Made by a program: the position numbers and the translations under genes. From NCBI RefSeq assembly GCF_039822265.1, contig NZ_JBAJEX010000008.1, positions 1 to 64,000 on the forward strand: a stretch of DNA of 64,000 nucleotides, written 5' to 3'. The notes below the pieces were generated by a model. The model was not told where the DNA came from. It searched no databases and saw nothing but the letters and a program-made list of their open reading frames with translations. This stretch comes from Thiobacter sp. AK1 (GTDB lineage Bacteria > Pseudomonadota > Gammaproteobacteria > Burkholderiales > Thiobacteraceae). The first letter of the stretch is position 1. Each line of letters starts with the position of its first letter. Shown piece by piece: positions 49,154 to 58,223 of the stretch.

Positions 49154-50188
49154 ATGAAATACGATATCTGCGTGGTCGGCCCGCGCACCCTGGTGGGCGA
49201 GACTCTGCTGGAAATCCTGGAAGAGCGGGCGTTCCCGGTCAACGAGCTGTATTTGCTGGACGCGGGCGAGGCAGTGGGGGAGACCGTGGTCTTCCAAGGC
49301 AGCGATTATGGCGTAGGCGATATCGCCGAATTCGACTTTGCCAAAGTCAAGCTTGCCTTCTTCTGCGGCGATGCCTCCCTCGCCTTGGAGCATGCGCCGC
49401 GGGCCGCAGCCCAGGGCTGCCTGGTGATCGACGACAGCGACGCCTTTCGCCGCGAGCCAGACGTCCCCCTGGTGGTGCCCGAGGTCAACCCGGAGGCGCT
49501 GACCACACGGCCGGCGCGGGGCATTATCACCAGCCCCGGCACCTGCGCCACCCTGCTGGCACTCACGCTGCAGCCGTTGGCGCAAGCCGTCGGATTGGAG
49601 GCGGTGCGCGTGGTGACCTTGCAGTCCGTTTCCGGCACTGGTCGCGCCGCGGTGGAGGAACTCGCGCGCCAGTCCATGGACTTGTTCAATCAGAATGCGC
49701 TGGTGTGCGAAGTGTTTCCCAAGCAGATCGCCTTCAACCTGCTGCCCCAGATCGGTAGCCAGGATCAGACGGGCTACACCACGGAAGAGAGCAAGCTGAT
49801 GGAGGAAACCCGGCGGCTAATGCGCCTGCCGGACCTGGTCATGGACGCGACCTGTGTGCGCGTCCCCGTGTTCTACGGCCATGCCCTGGTGGCGCAGGTG
49901 CGCACCCGACGGGGCTTGACGCGGGCGACCGCGCAGCGCCTGTTCGAAGCCGCCCCGGGCATCGTCCTCTACGACCGGCCGGAAGCGGGTGGCTGTCCCA
50001 CACCCGTGGTGGAGGCCGCTACCCACGACCCCGTGTTCGTGGGTCGCGTGCGGCTATCGGCTGCAGAAAATGCTAAAGGAATCACCTACTGGGCCGTAGT
50101 TGACAACATGCGCAAGGGCGCGGCGCTCAATTGCGTGCAGATTGCCGAAAAGTTACTCCAGACACGCCAGCATTCGCCGCTAATGTAA
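49154..50188 (+). CDS. usg: Asd-like protein of the USG-1 family
   Basis: The 344-residue paralogue of aspartate-semialdehyde dehydrogenase is encoded directly after the true asd, as in Pseudomonas where a USG-1 gene lies between asd and fimV. The NAD(P)-binding start (ICVVGPRTLVGETLLEIL) and the C-terminal dehydrogenase core are recognisable. In the active-site region a Cys is present at 131, but in the context SPGTCATLL rather than the N-C-T of Asd. Activity is therefore uncertain. ATG 49154 follows GCGGGGATCGGC. Confidence 0.88.
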   Translation: MKYDICVVGPRTLVGETLLEILEERAFPVNELYLLDAGEAVGETVVFQGSDYGVGDIAEFDFAKVKLAFFCGDASLALEHAPRAAAQGCLVIDDSDAFRREPDVPLVVPEVNPEALTTRPARGIITSPGTCATLLALTLQPLAQAVGLEAVRVVTLQSVSGTGRAAVEELARQSMDLFNQNALVCEVFPKQIAFNLLPQIGSQDQTGYTTEESKLMEETRRLMRLPDLVMDATCVRVPVFYGHALVAQVRTRRGLTRATAQRLFEAAPGIVLYDRPEAGGCPTPVVEAATHDPVFVGRVRLSAAENAKGITYWAVVDNMRKGAALNCVQIAEKLLQTRQHSPLM

Positions 50189-50202
50189 TGTGGTGTATCA
50201 GC

Positions 50203-50231
50203 TTGCATCCATAACTATTTGATGTTACCGT
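50203..50231 (+). promoter_or_regulatory. Candidate fimV promoter
   Basis: TTGCAT (50203-50208) is separated by 17 bases from TACCGT (50226-50231), in an AT-richer gap 34 bases upstream of the fimV ATG. The -35 matches well, the -10 only partly. Confidence 0.4.
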
Positions 50232-50264
50232 GGATAACTCGGCCAGGACATTCATGAGGGTGGC

Positions 50265-53195
50265 ATGAAACCTAAACATACGCTAAAGCATTGGCTGATC
50301 GCGGGCGCGCTGTTGACCCTGCCGTGGGCGTCCCACGCCGCGGGCCTCGGCAACATCACCGTGATTTCTGCACTGGGCCAGCCCTTGCGCGCGGAAATCG
50401 ATCTGATCGCCGTGCCCAAGGACGAGGTGGATCTCCTCGTCGCCAAGGTGGCCTCCGCCGAGGAGTACCGTCGCGCCGGTCTGGAACGACCGGAGGGCAG
50501 CAACGCCATCCGCTTCTCCGTCGAAAAGCGTCCCAATGGGCAGCCCTATCTCAAGGTCACCTCCCTGCAGCCGGTGAACGAACCCTACCTGCAGCTTCTC
50601 GTTCAGTTGGAATGGCCGGCCGGGCGCGTGCTGCGCAACTACACGCTGCTGCTGGATCCGCCTGGCCTCAACGAGCGTCCGGCAGTCGCCGCTGTCACGG
50701 CTCCCACTGTGGTCGCGCCAGCAGCCCGGCCGGAAGTCGCGGTGGCCCCATCCAAGGCCGAACCCGTGCCCAAGCGGGCACCGGCGGCCAAGCCCGTGGA
50801 GAAAGCGGCGCAGAAGGCTCAGCCCGCGCCTGAAGCGAAACAGGCCGCGCCCAAGCAGGAAGTCCTGGTCCGGGCCCAGCCAAGCCTTACGCCGGCCGAG
50901 CAGACCTTCCCGCGTTTCGACGAAGGAGGGCAAGCCGCCTCCGCGCCCCCGCCTGCGGTGTCCGCGACAGGCCAGCAGAAGACCTACAAGGTCAAGCCCG
51001 GTGACAGCCTGGCCCGCATTGCCCAGCAGTTCAAGCCCGAAGGCTACAGTCTCGAGCAGATGCTGGTGTCCCTGTTCGAGGCCAACCGTCAGGCCTTCGA
51101 AGGCAACAACATGAACCGCCTGAAGAGCGGCCAGATCCTGCGTGTGCCCGACGCCGCCGACGTGGCTGCCGTCGGCCGCGACCAGGCCGTGCGGGAGGTG
51201 AAGGCGCACGCCGCCGACTGGAATGCCTATCGGCAAAAACTCGCGGCCGCCGCCACGAGCCAGCCTGCGGAAGCGGCGCAGGAGGCTTCCGGCAAGATCA
51301 CCGCCAAAGTGGAAGAAAAAGCGCCCAAGGCCGCGGAAGGCCCGAAAGATGTGCTCAAACTGTCCAAGGGCGAGGCCGCCGAGGCCGGCAAGGGCGCGGC
51401 CGCGGCAGGCAGCCGCGCCGGCAGCGGGGACAGTCGAGCCCTCCAGGACAAGCTCAACGCCGCGCTGGAAGAGGCGGCGGCCAAGGACAAGGCACTCAAG
51501 GAGGCCAACTCGCGCATTGCCGACCTGGAGAAAAACATCCAGGACATGAAACGCCTGCTGGAAACCCAGAACCAGCAGCTCGCTGCGCTACAGAAAGAGG
51601 CCACCGCTGCGGCCAAACCCGAGGCGGCGAAGCCGCAAGCCGCCGAGCCGACGCAGAGCGCCACGCAGGCGGCAGCCCCGCCGAAGGTCGCCGAACCCCC
51701 CAAGCCGGCAGAGGCTCCCAAGCCTGCGCAGGCGGCGGCCCCGCCCAAGCCCCAGCCCGTGAAAAAGGTGCCCCGGGTGATGGAGCCGGTGCCCGAGCCT
51801 TCCTTCCTGGAGGAGCTATTGGGTAATCCCCTCTATGTGGCGGGTGGGGGCGCGGTGGCCATCGGCGGCCTGCTCGTCGCCCTGTGGGCCGTGGGGCGGC
51901 GGCGTAAGAAGAGCCTCGCCAGCTTCGAGGATTCCATCATGACCGGTGGCGACCTCAAGGCCAACACGGTGTTCGGCAACACCGGCGGCGGTCAGATCGA
52001 CACGGGTGATACCTCCTTCCTGACCGACTTCAGCCAGGGTGGCATGGGGGCAATCGATACCAACGACGTGGATCCCATCGCCGAGGCCGAGGTGTACATG
52101 GCCTATGGGCGCGACGCCCAGGCGGAGGAAATCCTCAAGGAAGCCATCAGCAAGGATCCCAACCGGCAGGAGGTCCAGCTCAAGCTCTTGGAGATCTATT
52201 TCGCGCGCCGCAACAAGGAGGCCTTCGAGGCGGTGGCCACCGAGCTCTATGCCGCCACTGCCGGCCGAGGCCCCCTCTGGGAGAAGGCGGCGGAAATGGG
52301 GCGTAGCCTGGATCCGGACAATCCTCTCTATGCCGCGAGCGGCGCGAGCGCGCCCGCGGCGGCCGCAGCCGCCGGCGTCGCAGCAGCCGCCGTGGCGGCC
52401 GCCGCGGCTGCGCAGCCTGCTAAAGAGGGCGCACCGTCGCTTGATTTCGCGCTCGACCTGGATACCGCGGGTGGTGCGCCCTTGGATCAGGCCACCGTGC
52501 CTTCTGAGGTTGCCACGCAAGTTCCCCTGGAGTTCAATTTGGATACTGCGGCGCCCAGCCTCACCGAGGCGGCTGAGGAGGCTGCGAGCCCTGCCGCCGA
52601 GAGGGGGACGGAAAAAGACGAGCGCGAGCAGGGTCTCACCTTCGATCTCGACACCATCATTCCTAAGGCGGTGGAAAAACAGGAAGCCCAAGCCCCCGTC
52701 CAGGAGGAAATCTCTTTGGATCTGCCACAGCTGGGTGAGCTGGCCACGCCGGCATCCCACGCAGCCGAGCAGACGGCCGCGCAAGAGCCTGGCGAGGCCG
52801 TCGGGGAGAGCGTGGAAGGACTGGACTTCCACTTTGAGTTCGAGACGCCCACCGAGGCCGCCAAGCCGGCGGAGGCGCCCACCGAGGCGCTGTTGCCGGA
52901 TCTCGATCTGTCCGGGCTCGAGCTCGAGATGCCGGGCGAGATGGGGCGTGAGCCGGCGCAAGGCTCTGCGGCTGCGGGCGTGCCGTTGGAGGAGGCGGTC
53001 ACGCTGGCCGGCACGCCCGGTGAGATGCAGCCTGCCGAGAGCTGGGAGGAAGCCTCCACCAAGCTCGACCTCGCCCGCGCCTACATGGAAATGGGCGACA
53101 AGGAAGGGGCGCGGGAAATCCTGGAGGAAGTCATCCAGGAAGGCGGTCCCGAGCAGCAGGCCGACGCCAAGAAACTGCTGGCCAGTTTGGCGTAA
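50265..53195 (+). CDS. fimV: Polar hub / pilus assembly protein FimV
   Basis: FimV/HubP anchors proteins at the cell pole and affects type IV pilus function. The 976-residue product has a signal peptide (about 1-25), the periplasmic FimV N-terminal domain (26-125, GLGNITVISALGQPLRAEI), a LysM peptidoglycan-binding motif (about 240-290, KVKPGDSLARIAQQF), coiled-coil and Ala/Pro/Lys-rich stretches (to about 510), one membrane helix (about 523-545) and a long acidic cytoplasmic part with TPR-like units. The conserved C-terminal FimV domain (TKLDLARAYMEMGDKEGARE) ends the protein. GAGGGTGGC precedes ATG 50265. A perfect terminator follows. Confidence 0.93.
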   Translation: MKPKHTLKHWLIAGALLTLPWASHAAGLGNITVISALGQPLRAEIDLIAVPKDEVDLLVAKVASAEEYRRAGLERPEGSNAIRFSVEKRPNGQPYLKVTSLQPVNEPYLQLLVQLEWPAGRVLRNYTLLLDPPGLNERPAVAAVTAPTVVAPAARPEVAVAPSKAEPVPKRAPAAKPVEKAAQKAQPAPEAKQAAPKQEVLVRAQPSLTPAEQTFPRFDEGGQAASAPPPAVSATGQQKTYKVKPGDSLARIAQQFKPEGYSLEQMLVSLFEANRQAFEGNNMNRLKSGQILRVPDAADVAAVGRDQAVREVKAHAADWNAYRQKLAAAATSQPAEAAQEASGKITAKVEEKAPKAAEGPKDVLKLSKGEAAEAGKGAAAAGSRAGSGDSRALQDKLNAALEEAAAKDKALKEANSRIADLEKNIQDMKRLLETQNQQLAALQKEATAAAKPEAAKPQAAEPTQSATQAAAPPKVAEPPKPAEAPKPAQAAAPPKPQPVKKVPRVMEPVPEPSFLEELLGNPLYVAGGGAVAIGGLLVALWAVGRRRKKSLASFEDSIMTGGDLKANTVFGNTGGGQIDTGDTSFLTDFSQGGMGAIDTNDVDPIAEAEVYMAYGRDAQAEEILKEAISKDPNRQEVQLKLLEIYFARRNKEAFEAVATELYAATAGRGPLWEKAAEMGRSLDPDNPLYAASGASAPAAAAAAGVAAAAVAAAAAAQPAKEGAPSLDFALDLDTAGGAPLDQATVPSEVATQVPLEFNLDTAAPSLTEAAEEAASPAAERGTEKDEREQGLTFDLDTIIPKAVEKQEAQAPVQEEISLDLPQLGELATPASHAAEQTAAQEPGEAVGESVEGLDFHFEFETPTEAAKPAEAPTEALLPDLDLSGLELEMPGEMGREPAQGSAAAGVPLEEAVTLAGTPGEMQPAESWEEASTKLDLARAYMEMGDKEGAREILEEVIQEGGPEQQADAKKLLASLA

Positions 53196-53219
53196 ACTTT
53201 CCCCATCGACTCCGTCTGG

Positions 53220-53250
53220 TCGGGGCCGCGCAAGCGGCCCCGAGCGTTTT
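53220..53250 (+). terminator. Rho-independent terminator of fimV
   Basis: A perfect 10-bp stem TCGGGGCCGC / GCGGCCCCGA with a GCAA tetraloop (53220-53243) is followed by GCGTTTT. It begins 24 bases after the fimV stop. Confidence 0.85.
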
Positions 53251-53281
53251 CCGCGTGTCTTCCTGCGACGCATCCGGTGCC

Positions 53282-53887
53282 ATGCTGAATCCCGCTACCG
53301 TGCTCGGCTTATGGATGGCCTTCGTGCTCACCCTGCCCCACCTGGGCGCCGTGCCTCTGACCGTGGCTGGCCTGCTTGCGCTGCTCGCGCTCCTTGCCGT
53401 GCCCGCGGCGCAAGCCCATTTCCTGCGGCTGTTGCGGCGCACGCGTGTGCTGCTGCTGGTCCTCGCCCTGGTCTATGCCGCCGCCACGCCCGGCCAGCCC
53501 CTGATGACCGCGTGGCCCTGGATGCCCAGCATGGAAGGTGTGCGGGAGGGCGTCCTGCAGGCTGCACGCCTGGTGCTCATTCTGGCCAGTCTCGCCTGGG
53601 TGTTGGCGCGCCTGGGGCAGGCAGGCTTGATGAGCGGTCTGTATGCCGGTCTTAAACCCTTGGCACCCCTGGGCCTGCCCGTGCATCTCTTCGTGGTGCG
53701 GCTTGCCCTCGTGCTGGAACAGCCACCGCCTGGGGTGCGCCTGAGTCCTGCTGCGCTTGCCTGCGTCTGGGAGTCGCCGCCCGCGGGGGGAGGGGGCGAG
53801 GTGGTGATCGAGCTCGCGCCCTTCACTTGGCGTGATGCCTTGGCGTTCGCGGCCGCTATCGTTTTGCTGGTGGGGGCAGCTTTGTGA
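53282..53887 (+). CDS. EcfT/CbiQ-like membrane protein (transporter transmembrane component family)
   Basis: The roughly 201-residue hydrophobic protein has about five membrane helices and resembles the transmembrane EcfT/CbiQ component of energy-coupling-factor transporters. No EcfA-type ATPase or substrate-binding S component lies nearby, so it is an orphan and its partner is unknown. An alternative GTG start at 53255 would add nine residues; neither has a good ribosome-binding site. It sits between the fimV terminator and truA, overlapping the truA GTG by 4 bases. Confidence 0.6.
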   Translation: MLNPATVLGLWMAFVLTLPHLGAVPLTVAGLLALLALLAVPAAQAHFLRLLRRTRVLLLVLALVYAAATPGQPLMTAWPWMPSMEGVREGVLQAARLVLILASLAWVLARLGQAGLMSGLYAGLKPLAPLGLPVHLFVVRLALVLEQPPPGVRLSPAALACVWESPPAGGGGEVVIELAPFTWRDALAFAAAIVLLVGAAL

Positions 53888-54678
53888 GGGTCGCCCTCGG
53901 CGTGGAGTACGACGGCAGCCGCTTCTGTGGGTGGCAGAGCCAGCCGTCCGGCTGCGCGGTGCAGGATGTGCTGGCGCGGGCGGTGGCTGCCATTGCGGGC
54001 CATCCCGTTAAACTCGTCGCCGCTGGGCGGACCGACGCAGGCGTGCATGCCTTGGCCCAGGTGGTGCATTTCGATACGGATAGCCTGCGCCCGGACACGG
54101 CCTGGGTGCGTGGCGTCAACGCGCTGCTGCCAGCCAGTGTGGCCGTGCGCTGGGCGCGGCCCGTGGAGGCAGGATTCCATGCTCGGTTTTCTGCCCGCAG
54201 CCGCCGCTACCGCTATCTCCTCCTCAACCGGCCGACGCGACCGGGTCTGCTTGCCGGACGGGTGGGCTGGTACCACGCTGTTTTGGACGTGGCAGCCATG
54301 GTCGAAGCAGCCCAATGCCTACTGGGAGAACAGGATTTCAGCGCCTTCCGCGCCGCGGAATGCCAGGCCCGATCGCCGGTGCGGACTTTGACGCGCCTGG
54401 ACATTCACAAGGCGGGAGATCTGGTGGTGTTCGATTTTGCCGCCAACGCCTTCCTCCATCACATGGTGCGTAACATGGTCGGCTGCCTGGTCTATGTGGG
54501 AGCCGGCAAGCAGCCGCCAGCGTGGCTGCGACAGGTCCTGGCGGGGCGCGACCGGCGCCAGGCCGCACCCACTTTCGCCCCAGACGGCCTGTATTTCGCG
54601 GGCGCCGAATACGATGCGCAATGGGCCTTGCCACTGGCCTGCGACCCTTCCCCGATTGCCCTTGCCATGGAGAGCTGA
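53884..54678 (+). CDS. truA: tRNA pseudouridine(38-40) synthase
   Basis: TruA isomerises uridines 38-40 in the anticodon arm of many tRNAs. The 264-residue product has the catalytic Asp D51 in [15 protein letters not shown], the RRYRYLL strand near residue 103 and the C-terminal [17 protein letters not shown] motif. The start is GTG 53884, overlapping the stop of the EcfT-like gene. trpF starts at GTG 54680, one base after its stop. Confidence 0.95.
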   Translation: MRVALGVEYDGSRFCGWQSQPSGCAVQDVLARAVAAIAGHPVKLVAAGRTDAGVHALAQVVHFDTDSLRPDTAWVRGVNALLPASVAVRWARPVEAGFHARFSARSRRYRYLLLNRPTRPGLLAGRVGWYHAVLDVAAMVEAAQCLLGEQDFSAFRAAECQARSPVRTLTRLDIHKAGDLVVFDFAANAFLHHMVRNMVGCLVYVGAGKQPPAWLRQVLAGRDRRQAAPTFAPDGLYFAGAEYDAQWALPLACDPSPIALAMES

Positions 54679-54679
54679 C

Positions 54680-55315
54680 GTGCCCACGCGCGTGAAGATT
54701 TGCGGCTTGACCCGCGTCCAGGATGCGCTCGCCGCGAGTGAAGCCGGGGCCGATGCCATTGGCCTGGTGTTTTACCCGGCTAGCCCACGCCATGTGGGCA
54801 TTGAGCAGGCGCGCGCCATCCTGGCCGTGCTACCACCCTTCGTCACCACGGTCGGGCTGTTCGTGAACGCACCGGCCGAGGCGGTGCGCGCCGCGCTCGC
54901 CGCGCTGCCGCTGGATCTTCTGCAATTCCACGGCGAGGAGCCACCGGAATATTGCCGCGCCTTCGGGCGTCCTTACTTGAAGGTGGTGCGGATGCGGCCG
55001 GGGGTCAATCTGGTAGAATGGGCGGCCCGCTTTGCGGACAGCCGGGGCCTACTGCTGGACGCCTTCGTGGAGGGCACACCGGGCGGCACCGGGTGCAGGT
55101 TCGACTGGTCGCTAATCCCCCGCGATCTGCCCATGCCCATCGTGCTTTCGGGCGGACTCGATGCCGACAACGTGGGCGAAGCCATCCGGCGTGTGCGGCC
55201 CTGGGCGGTGGATGTCTCCAGCGGCGTCGAGGTGGCGAAGGGAATCAAGGACGCAGCCAAGATTGCCGCGTTCATGCAAGGAGTGCGCAATGCAGATGTA
55301 CGACCTGCCGGATGA
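54680..55315 (+). CDS. trpF: Phosphoribosylanthranilate isomerase
   Basis: TrpF opens the ring of phosphoribosylanthranilate (Amadori rearrangement) in tryptophan synthesis. The 211-residue (beta-alpha)8 barrel has the catalytic Cys C8 in RVKICGL, the LQFHGEE strand (about 82-88) and the catalytic Asp in LLLDAFV, with [11 protein letters not shown] and VDVSSGVE near the C-terminus. The start is GTG 54680; no ATG is better placed. The end overlaps the trpB start by 26 bases. Confidence 0.95.
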   Translation: MPTRVKICGLTRVQDALAASEAGADAIGLVFYPASPRHVGIEQARAILAVLPPFVTTVGLFVNAPAEAVRAALAALPLDLLQFHGEEPPEYCRAFGRPYLKVVRMRPGVNLVEWAARFADSRGLLLDAFVEGTPGGTGCRFDWSLIPRDLPMPIVLSGGLDADNVGEAIRRVRPWAVDVSSGVEVAKGIKDAAKIAAFMQGVRNADVRPAG

Positions 55316-56489
55316 GCGCGGCCATTTCGGGCCGTACGGCGGCATCTTCGTCGCCGAGACCTTGATGGAGGCGCTGCAGGAACTGCGGGAAGCCTACGAG
55401 CGTTATCGCTTCGATCCCGAGTTCCAGGCGGAATTCACGCGCGATCTCAAGCACTACGTGGGCCGGGCGAGCCCCGTCTATTATGCGCAGCGTTGGAGCG
55501 AGCACCTGGGGGGCGCGCGCATCTATCTCAAGCGCGAGGATCTCAACCACACCGGCGCCCACAAGATCAACAACACCATCGGCCAGGCGCTGCTGGCCCG
55601 CCGCATGGGCAAGCGGCGCGTGATCGCCGAGACTGGCGCGGGCCAGCATGGCGTGGCCACGGCCACGGTGGCGGCCCGCCTGGGCATGGAGTGCGTGGTG
55701 TACATGGGCGCGGAGGACGTGAAACGCCAGTCGCCCAACGTCTTCCGCATGAAAATGCTGGGCGCCACCGTGGTGCCGGTGGAGTCTGGCTCCCGGACAC
55801 TCAAGGATGCCCTCAACGAGGCCATGCGCGACTGGGTCACCAATGTGGATTCCACCTTCTACATCATCGGCACCGTGGCAGGACCCCATCCCTATCCCAT
55901 GATGGTGCGCGATTTCCAGGCAGTGATCGGCCACGAGGCCCACGCCCAAATGCAGGCGCTCATTGGCCGTCAACCCGACGCGGTAATCGCCTGCGTGGGC
56001 GGGGGCTCCAACGCAATGGGCATCTTCTATCGTTATCTCGCGGAAGAGAACGTGCGTCTGATCGGCGTGGAAGCTGGCGGGCTCGGGGTGGAGACGGGCC
56101 GTCACGCCGCGCCGCTTGCCGCAGGGCGTCCTGGGGTGCTGCACGGCAATCGCACCTATCTCATGCAAGATGCTAATGGGCAGATCATGCAGACCCACTC
56201 CATCTCGGCGGGGCTCGACTATCCCGGGGTGGGCCCGGAGCATGCCTGGCTCAAAGACAGTGGCCGCGCCGAATACGTGACCGTCACCGACCAGGAAGCG
56301 CTGGCCGCTTTTCACGACCTGTGCCGCTTCGAGGGGATCATTCCCGCCCTGGAGTCTAGTCACGCGCTCGCTTACGCGGCCAAGCTCGCGCCCACCATGA
56401 GTCGCGACCAGGTCCTATTGGTTAATCTTTCCGGCCGCGGCGACAAGGACCTCAACACGGTGGCGGCGCTGTCCGGCCTCACGCTCTGA
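55290..56489 (+). CDS. trpB: Tryptophan synthase beta chain
   Basis: TrpB condenses indole with serine using pyridoxal phosphate. The 399-residue protein has the PLP lysine K92 in [15 protein letters not shown], the glycine-rich phosphate loop [10 protein letters not shown] (about 231-240) and the conserved ESSHALAYA and LSGRGDKDL stretches. I chose ATG 55290 because AAGGAG lies 8 bases upstream; it falls within the end of trpF. trpA follows after 30 bases. Confidence 0.97.
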   Translation: MQMYDLPDERGHFGPYGGIFVAETLMEALQELREAYERYRFDPEFQAEFTRDLKHYVGRASPVYYAQRWSEHLGGARIYLKREDLNHTGAHKINNTIGQALLARRMGKRRVIAETGAGQHGVATATVAARLGMECVVYMGAEDVKRQSPNVFRMKMLGATVVPVESGSRTLKDALNEAMRDWVTNVDSTFYIIGTVAGPHPYPMMVRDFQAVIGHEAHAQMQALIGRQPDAVIACVGGGSNAMGIFYRYLAEENVRLIGVEAGGLGVETGRHAAPLAAGRPGVLHGNRTYLMQDANGQIMQTHSISAGLDYPGVGPEHAWLKDSGRAEYVTVTDQEALAAFHDLCRFEGIIPALESSHALAYAAKLAPTMSRDQVLLVNLSGRGDKDLNTVAALSGLTL

Positions 56490-56519
56490 GCCGCCACCGC
56501 GTTTTTTCCGCAAAACGAC

Positions 56520-57335
56520 ATGTCTCGCATTCCAGCTACCTTCGACCGCCTCCGGCAACGCGACCGGCGCGCACTGATTCCTTTCATCACGGCCGGTGAT
56601 CCCGAGCCTAGCGCCACGCTGCCGCTGATGCATGCATTGGTGCGGGCGGGGGCGGACATTTTGGAACTAGGCGTGCCCTTTTCCGACCCGATGGCCGACG
56701 GCCCCGTGATCCAACGTGCCAGCGAACGCGCCCTGGCCCACGGCGTGGGGCTTGGCGATGTGCTGGAGATGGTGGCGGCATTCCGTCGCGCGGATGGTGA
56801 TACGCCGGTGGTGCTCATGGGTTATGCCAATCCCATCGAGGCCATGGGCCATGAAAGCTTCGCGCAGCGGGCGCAGGAAGTGGGTGTGGATGGGGTGCTG
56901 ACGGTGGACTACCCGCCGGAGGAGTGCGCAGACTTCGCTGCACGCCTCACGGCTTACGGCATCGATCCCATTTTCTTGCTTTCGCCCACCAGCCGCGAGG
57001 AGCGGGTGGCGGCGGTGGCGCGGCTGGCGCGTGGCTTCGTCTATTACGTTTCGCTCAAGGGTGTGACCGGCGCGAGTCACCTGGATCTGCAAGACGTCAA
57101 GCGCAAGCTGATCGCTTTGAAGCGTGTCATCGACCTGCCCATTGGGGTCGGTTTCGGCATTCGCGATGGGACCACCGCGCGCGCCGTGGCGGCGTTTGCC
57201 GATGCGGTGGTGATCGGTAGCCGCATCGTTAAGGCCATGGAAGACACCCCGCGTGCGGAGCTGGAAGCGCGTGTGGAAGAACTGGTGCGCGGATTCCGCC
57301 AAGCCATGGATGCGCCGGCAGCGGTCGGCGCCTGA
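56520..57335 (+). CDS. trpA: Tryptophan synthase alpha chain
   Basis: TrpA cleaves indole-3-glycerol phosphate and passes indole through a tunnel to TrpB. The 271-residue barrel has the catalytic residues E49 ([12 protein letters not shown]) and D60 (MADGPVIQ). The phosphate-binding loops [12 protein letters not shown] and [11 protein letters not shown] follow. No attenuator-like leader is visible before trpF or trpB, so regulation may be through an upstream promoter. accD lies 15 bases downstream. Confidence 0.97.
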   Translation: MSRIPATFDRLRQRDRRALIPFITAGDPEPSATLPLMHALVRAGADILELGVPFSDPMADGPVIQRASERALAHGVGLGDVLEMVAAFRRADGDTPVVLMGYANPIEAMGHESFAQRAQEVGVDGVLTVDYPPEECADFAARLTAYGIDPIFLLSPTSREERVAAVARLARGFVYYVSLKGVTGASHLDLQDVKRKLIALKRVIDLPIGVGFGIRDGTTARAVAAFADAVVIGSRIVKAMEDTPRAELEARVEELVRGFRQAMDAPAAVGA

Positions 57336-57350
57336 GGAAAAGGAGAGACC

Positions 57351-58217
57351 ATGAGCTGGTTCCAGAAACTTTTGCCCCCCAAGATCAAGCGCAAGGTCGA
57401 AGGCAACAGGAAGGCCGTGCCAGAAGGCCTGTGGAGCAAGTGTCCGTCCTGTGAGGCGGTACTCTACCGCGCCGATCTGGAAAAGAATCTCCAGGTCTGC
57501 CCCAAATGCAATTACCACCACCGCGTCGGTGCCCGTGAGCGCTTGGACATGCTACTCGACGCAGAGGGACGTTATGAGATCGGCGCTCAGATCCTGCCGG
57601 TGGACACGCTCAAGTTCAAAGACAGCAAAAAGTACACGGATCGCCTGAAAGAGGCACAACAGGAGACCGGCGAGACCGATGCTCTGGTGGTGATGCAAGG
57701 TAGCATCAAGTCGGTACCGGTGGTGGCGGCCGCCTTCGAGTTCCGGTTCATGGGCGGTTCCATGGGCTCGGTGGTGGGCGAACGTTTCGTAGAGGCGGTG
57801 CAGGTCTGCTGTGAGCAGCGACTTCCTTTGGTGAGTTTCGCTGCCAGTGGCGGCGCGCGCATGCAGGAAGGCCTGCTGTCTCTGATGCAAATGGCCAAGA
57901 CTGCCGCCGCGTTGACCCAGTTGGCCGAGGCGCGCCTGCCTTTCATTTCAGTTCTCACCGATCCCACCATGGGTGGGGTGTCGGCGAGTTTCGCCATGCT
58001 GGGAGACGTGATCGTCGCCGAGCCGGGGGCGCTGATCGGCTTCGCCGGTCCGCGCGTGATCGAGCAGACGGTGCGCCAAACCCTGCCGGAAGGCTTCCAG
58101 CGTGCGGAATTTCTGCTGGAGCACGGGGCCATCGATCTCATCATCGACCGACGCCAGATGCGCGACCGCCTCGCGAATCTCATCACCCTGCTCACGCGGC
58201 TACCCGCTGCGGCCTGA
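57351..58217 (+). CDS. accD: Acetyl-CoA carboxylase, carboxyltransferase subunit beta
   Basis: AccD is the partner of AccA (encoded at 21167). The 288-residue product has the N-terminal zinc ribbon with C31, C34, C50 and C53 (CPSC and CPKC) and the carboxyltransferase core ([56 protein letters not shown]). GGAAAAGGAGAGACC before ATG 57351 is a good ribosome-binding site. folC follows after 6 bases; the accD-folC pair is widely conserved. Confidence 0.97.
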   Translation: MSWFQKLLPPKIKRKVEGNRKAVPEGLWSKCPSCEAVLYRADLEKNLQVCPKCNYHHRVGARERLDMLLDAEGRYEIGAQILPVDTLKFKDSKKYTDRLKEAQQETGETDALVVMQGSIKSVPVVAAAFEFRFMGGSMGSVVGERFVEAVQVCCEQRLPLVSFAASGGARMQEGLLSLMQMAKTAAALTQLAEARLPFISVLTDPTMGGVSASFAMLGDVIVAEPGALIGFAGPRVIEQTVRQTLPEGFQRAEFLLEHGAIDLIIDRRQMRDRLANLITLLTRLPAAA

Positions 58218-58223
58218 CCTGCC

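Noticed and set aside
50700-51780. Apparent DNA repeats in fimV
   Set aside because: These are low-complexity Ala/Pro/Lys codons of a disordered linker, not tandem DNA repeats with a fixed unit.
55014-55019. TAGAAT box inside trpF as an internal trpB promoter
   Set aside because: It has no -35 partner and lies in conserved coding sequence (VEWAARF), which explains the bases.
54640-55290. Tryptophan attenuator or leader peptide before the trp genes
   Set aside because: trpF follows truA by one base and trpB starts inside trpF, leaving no room for a leader; no Trp-rich short peptide was found.
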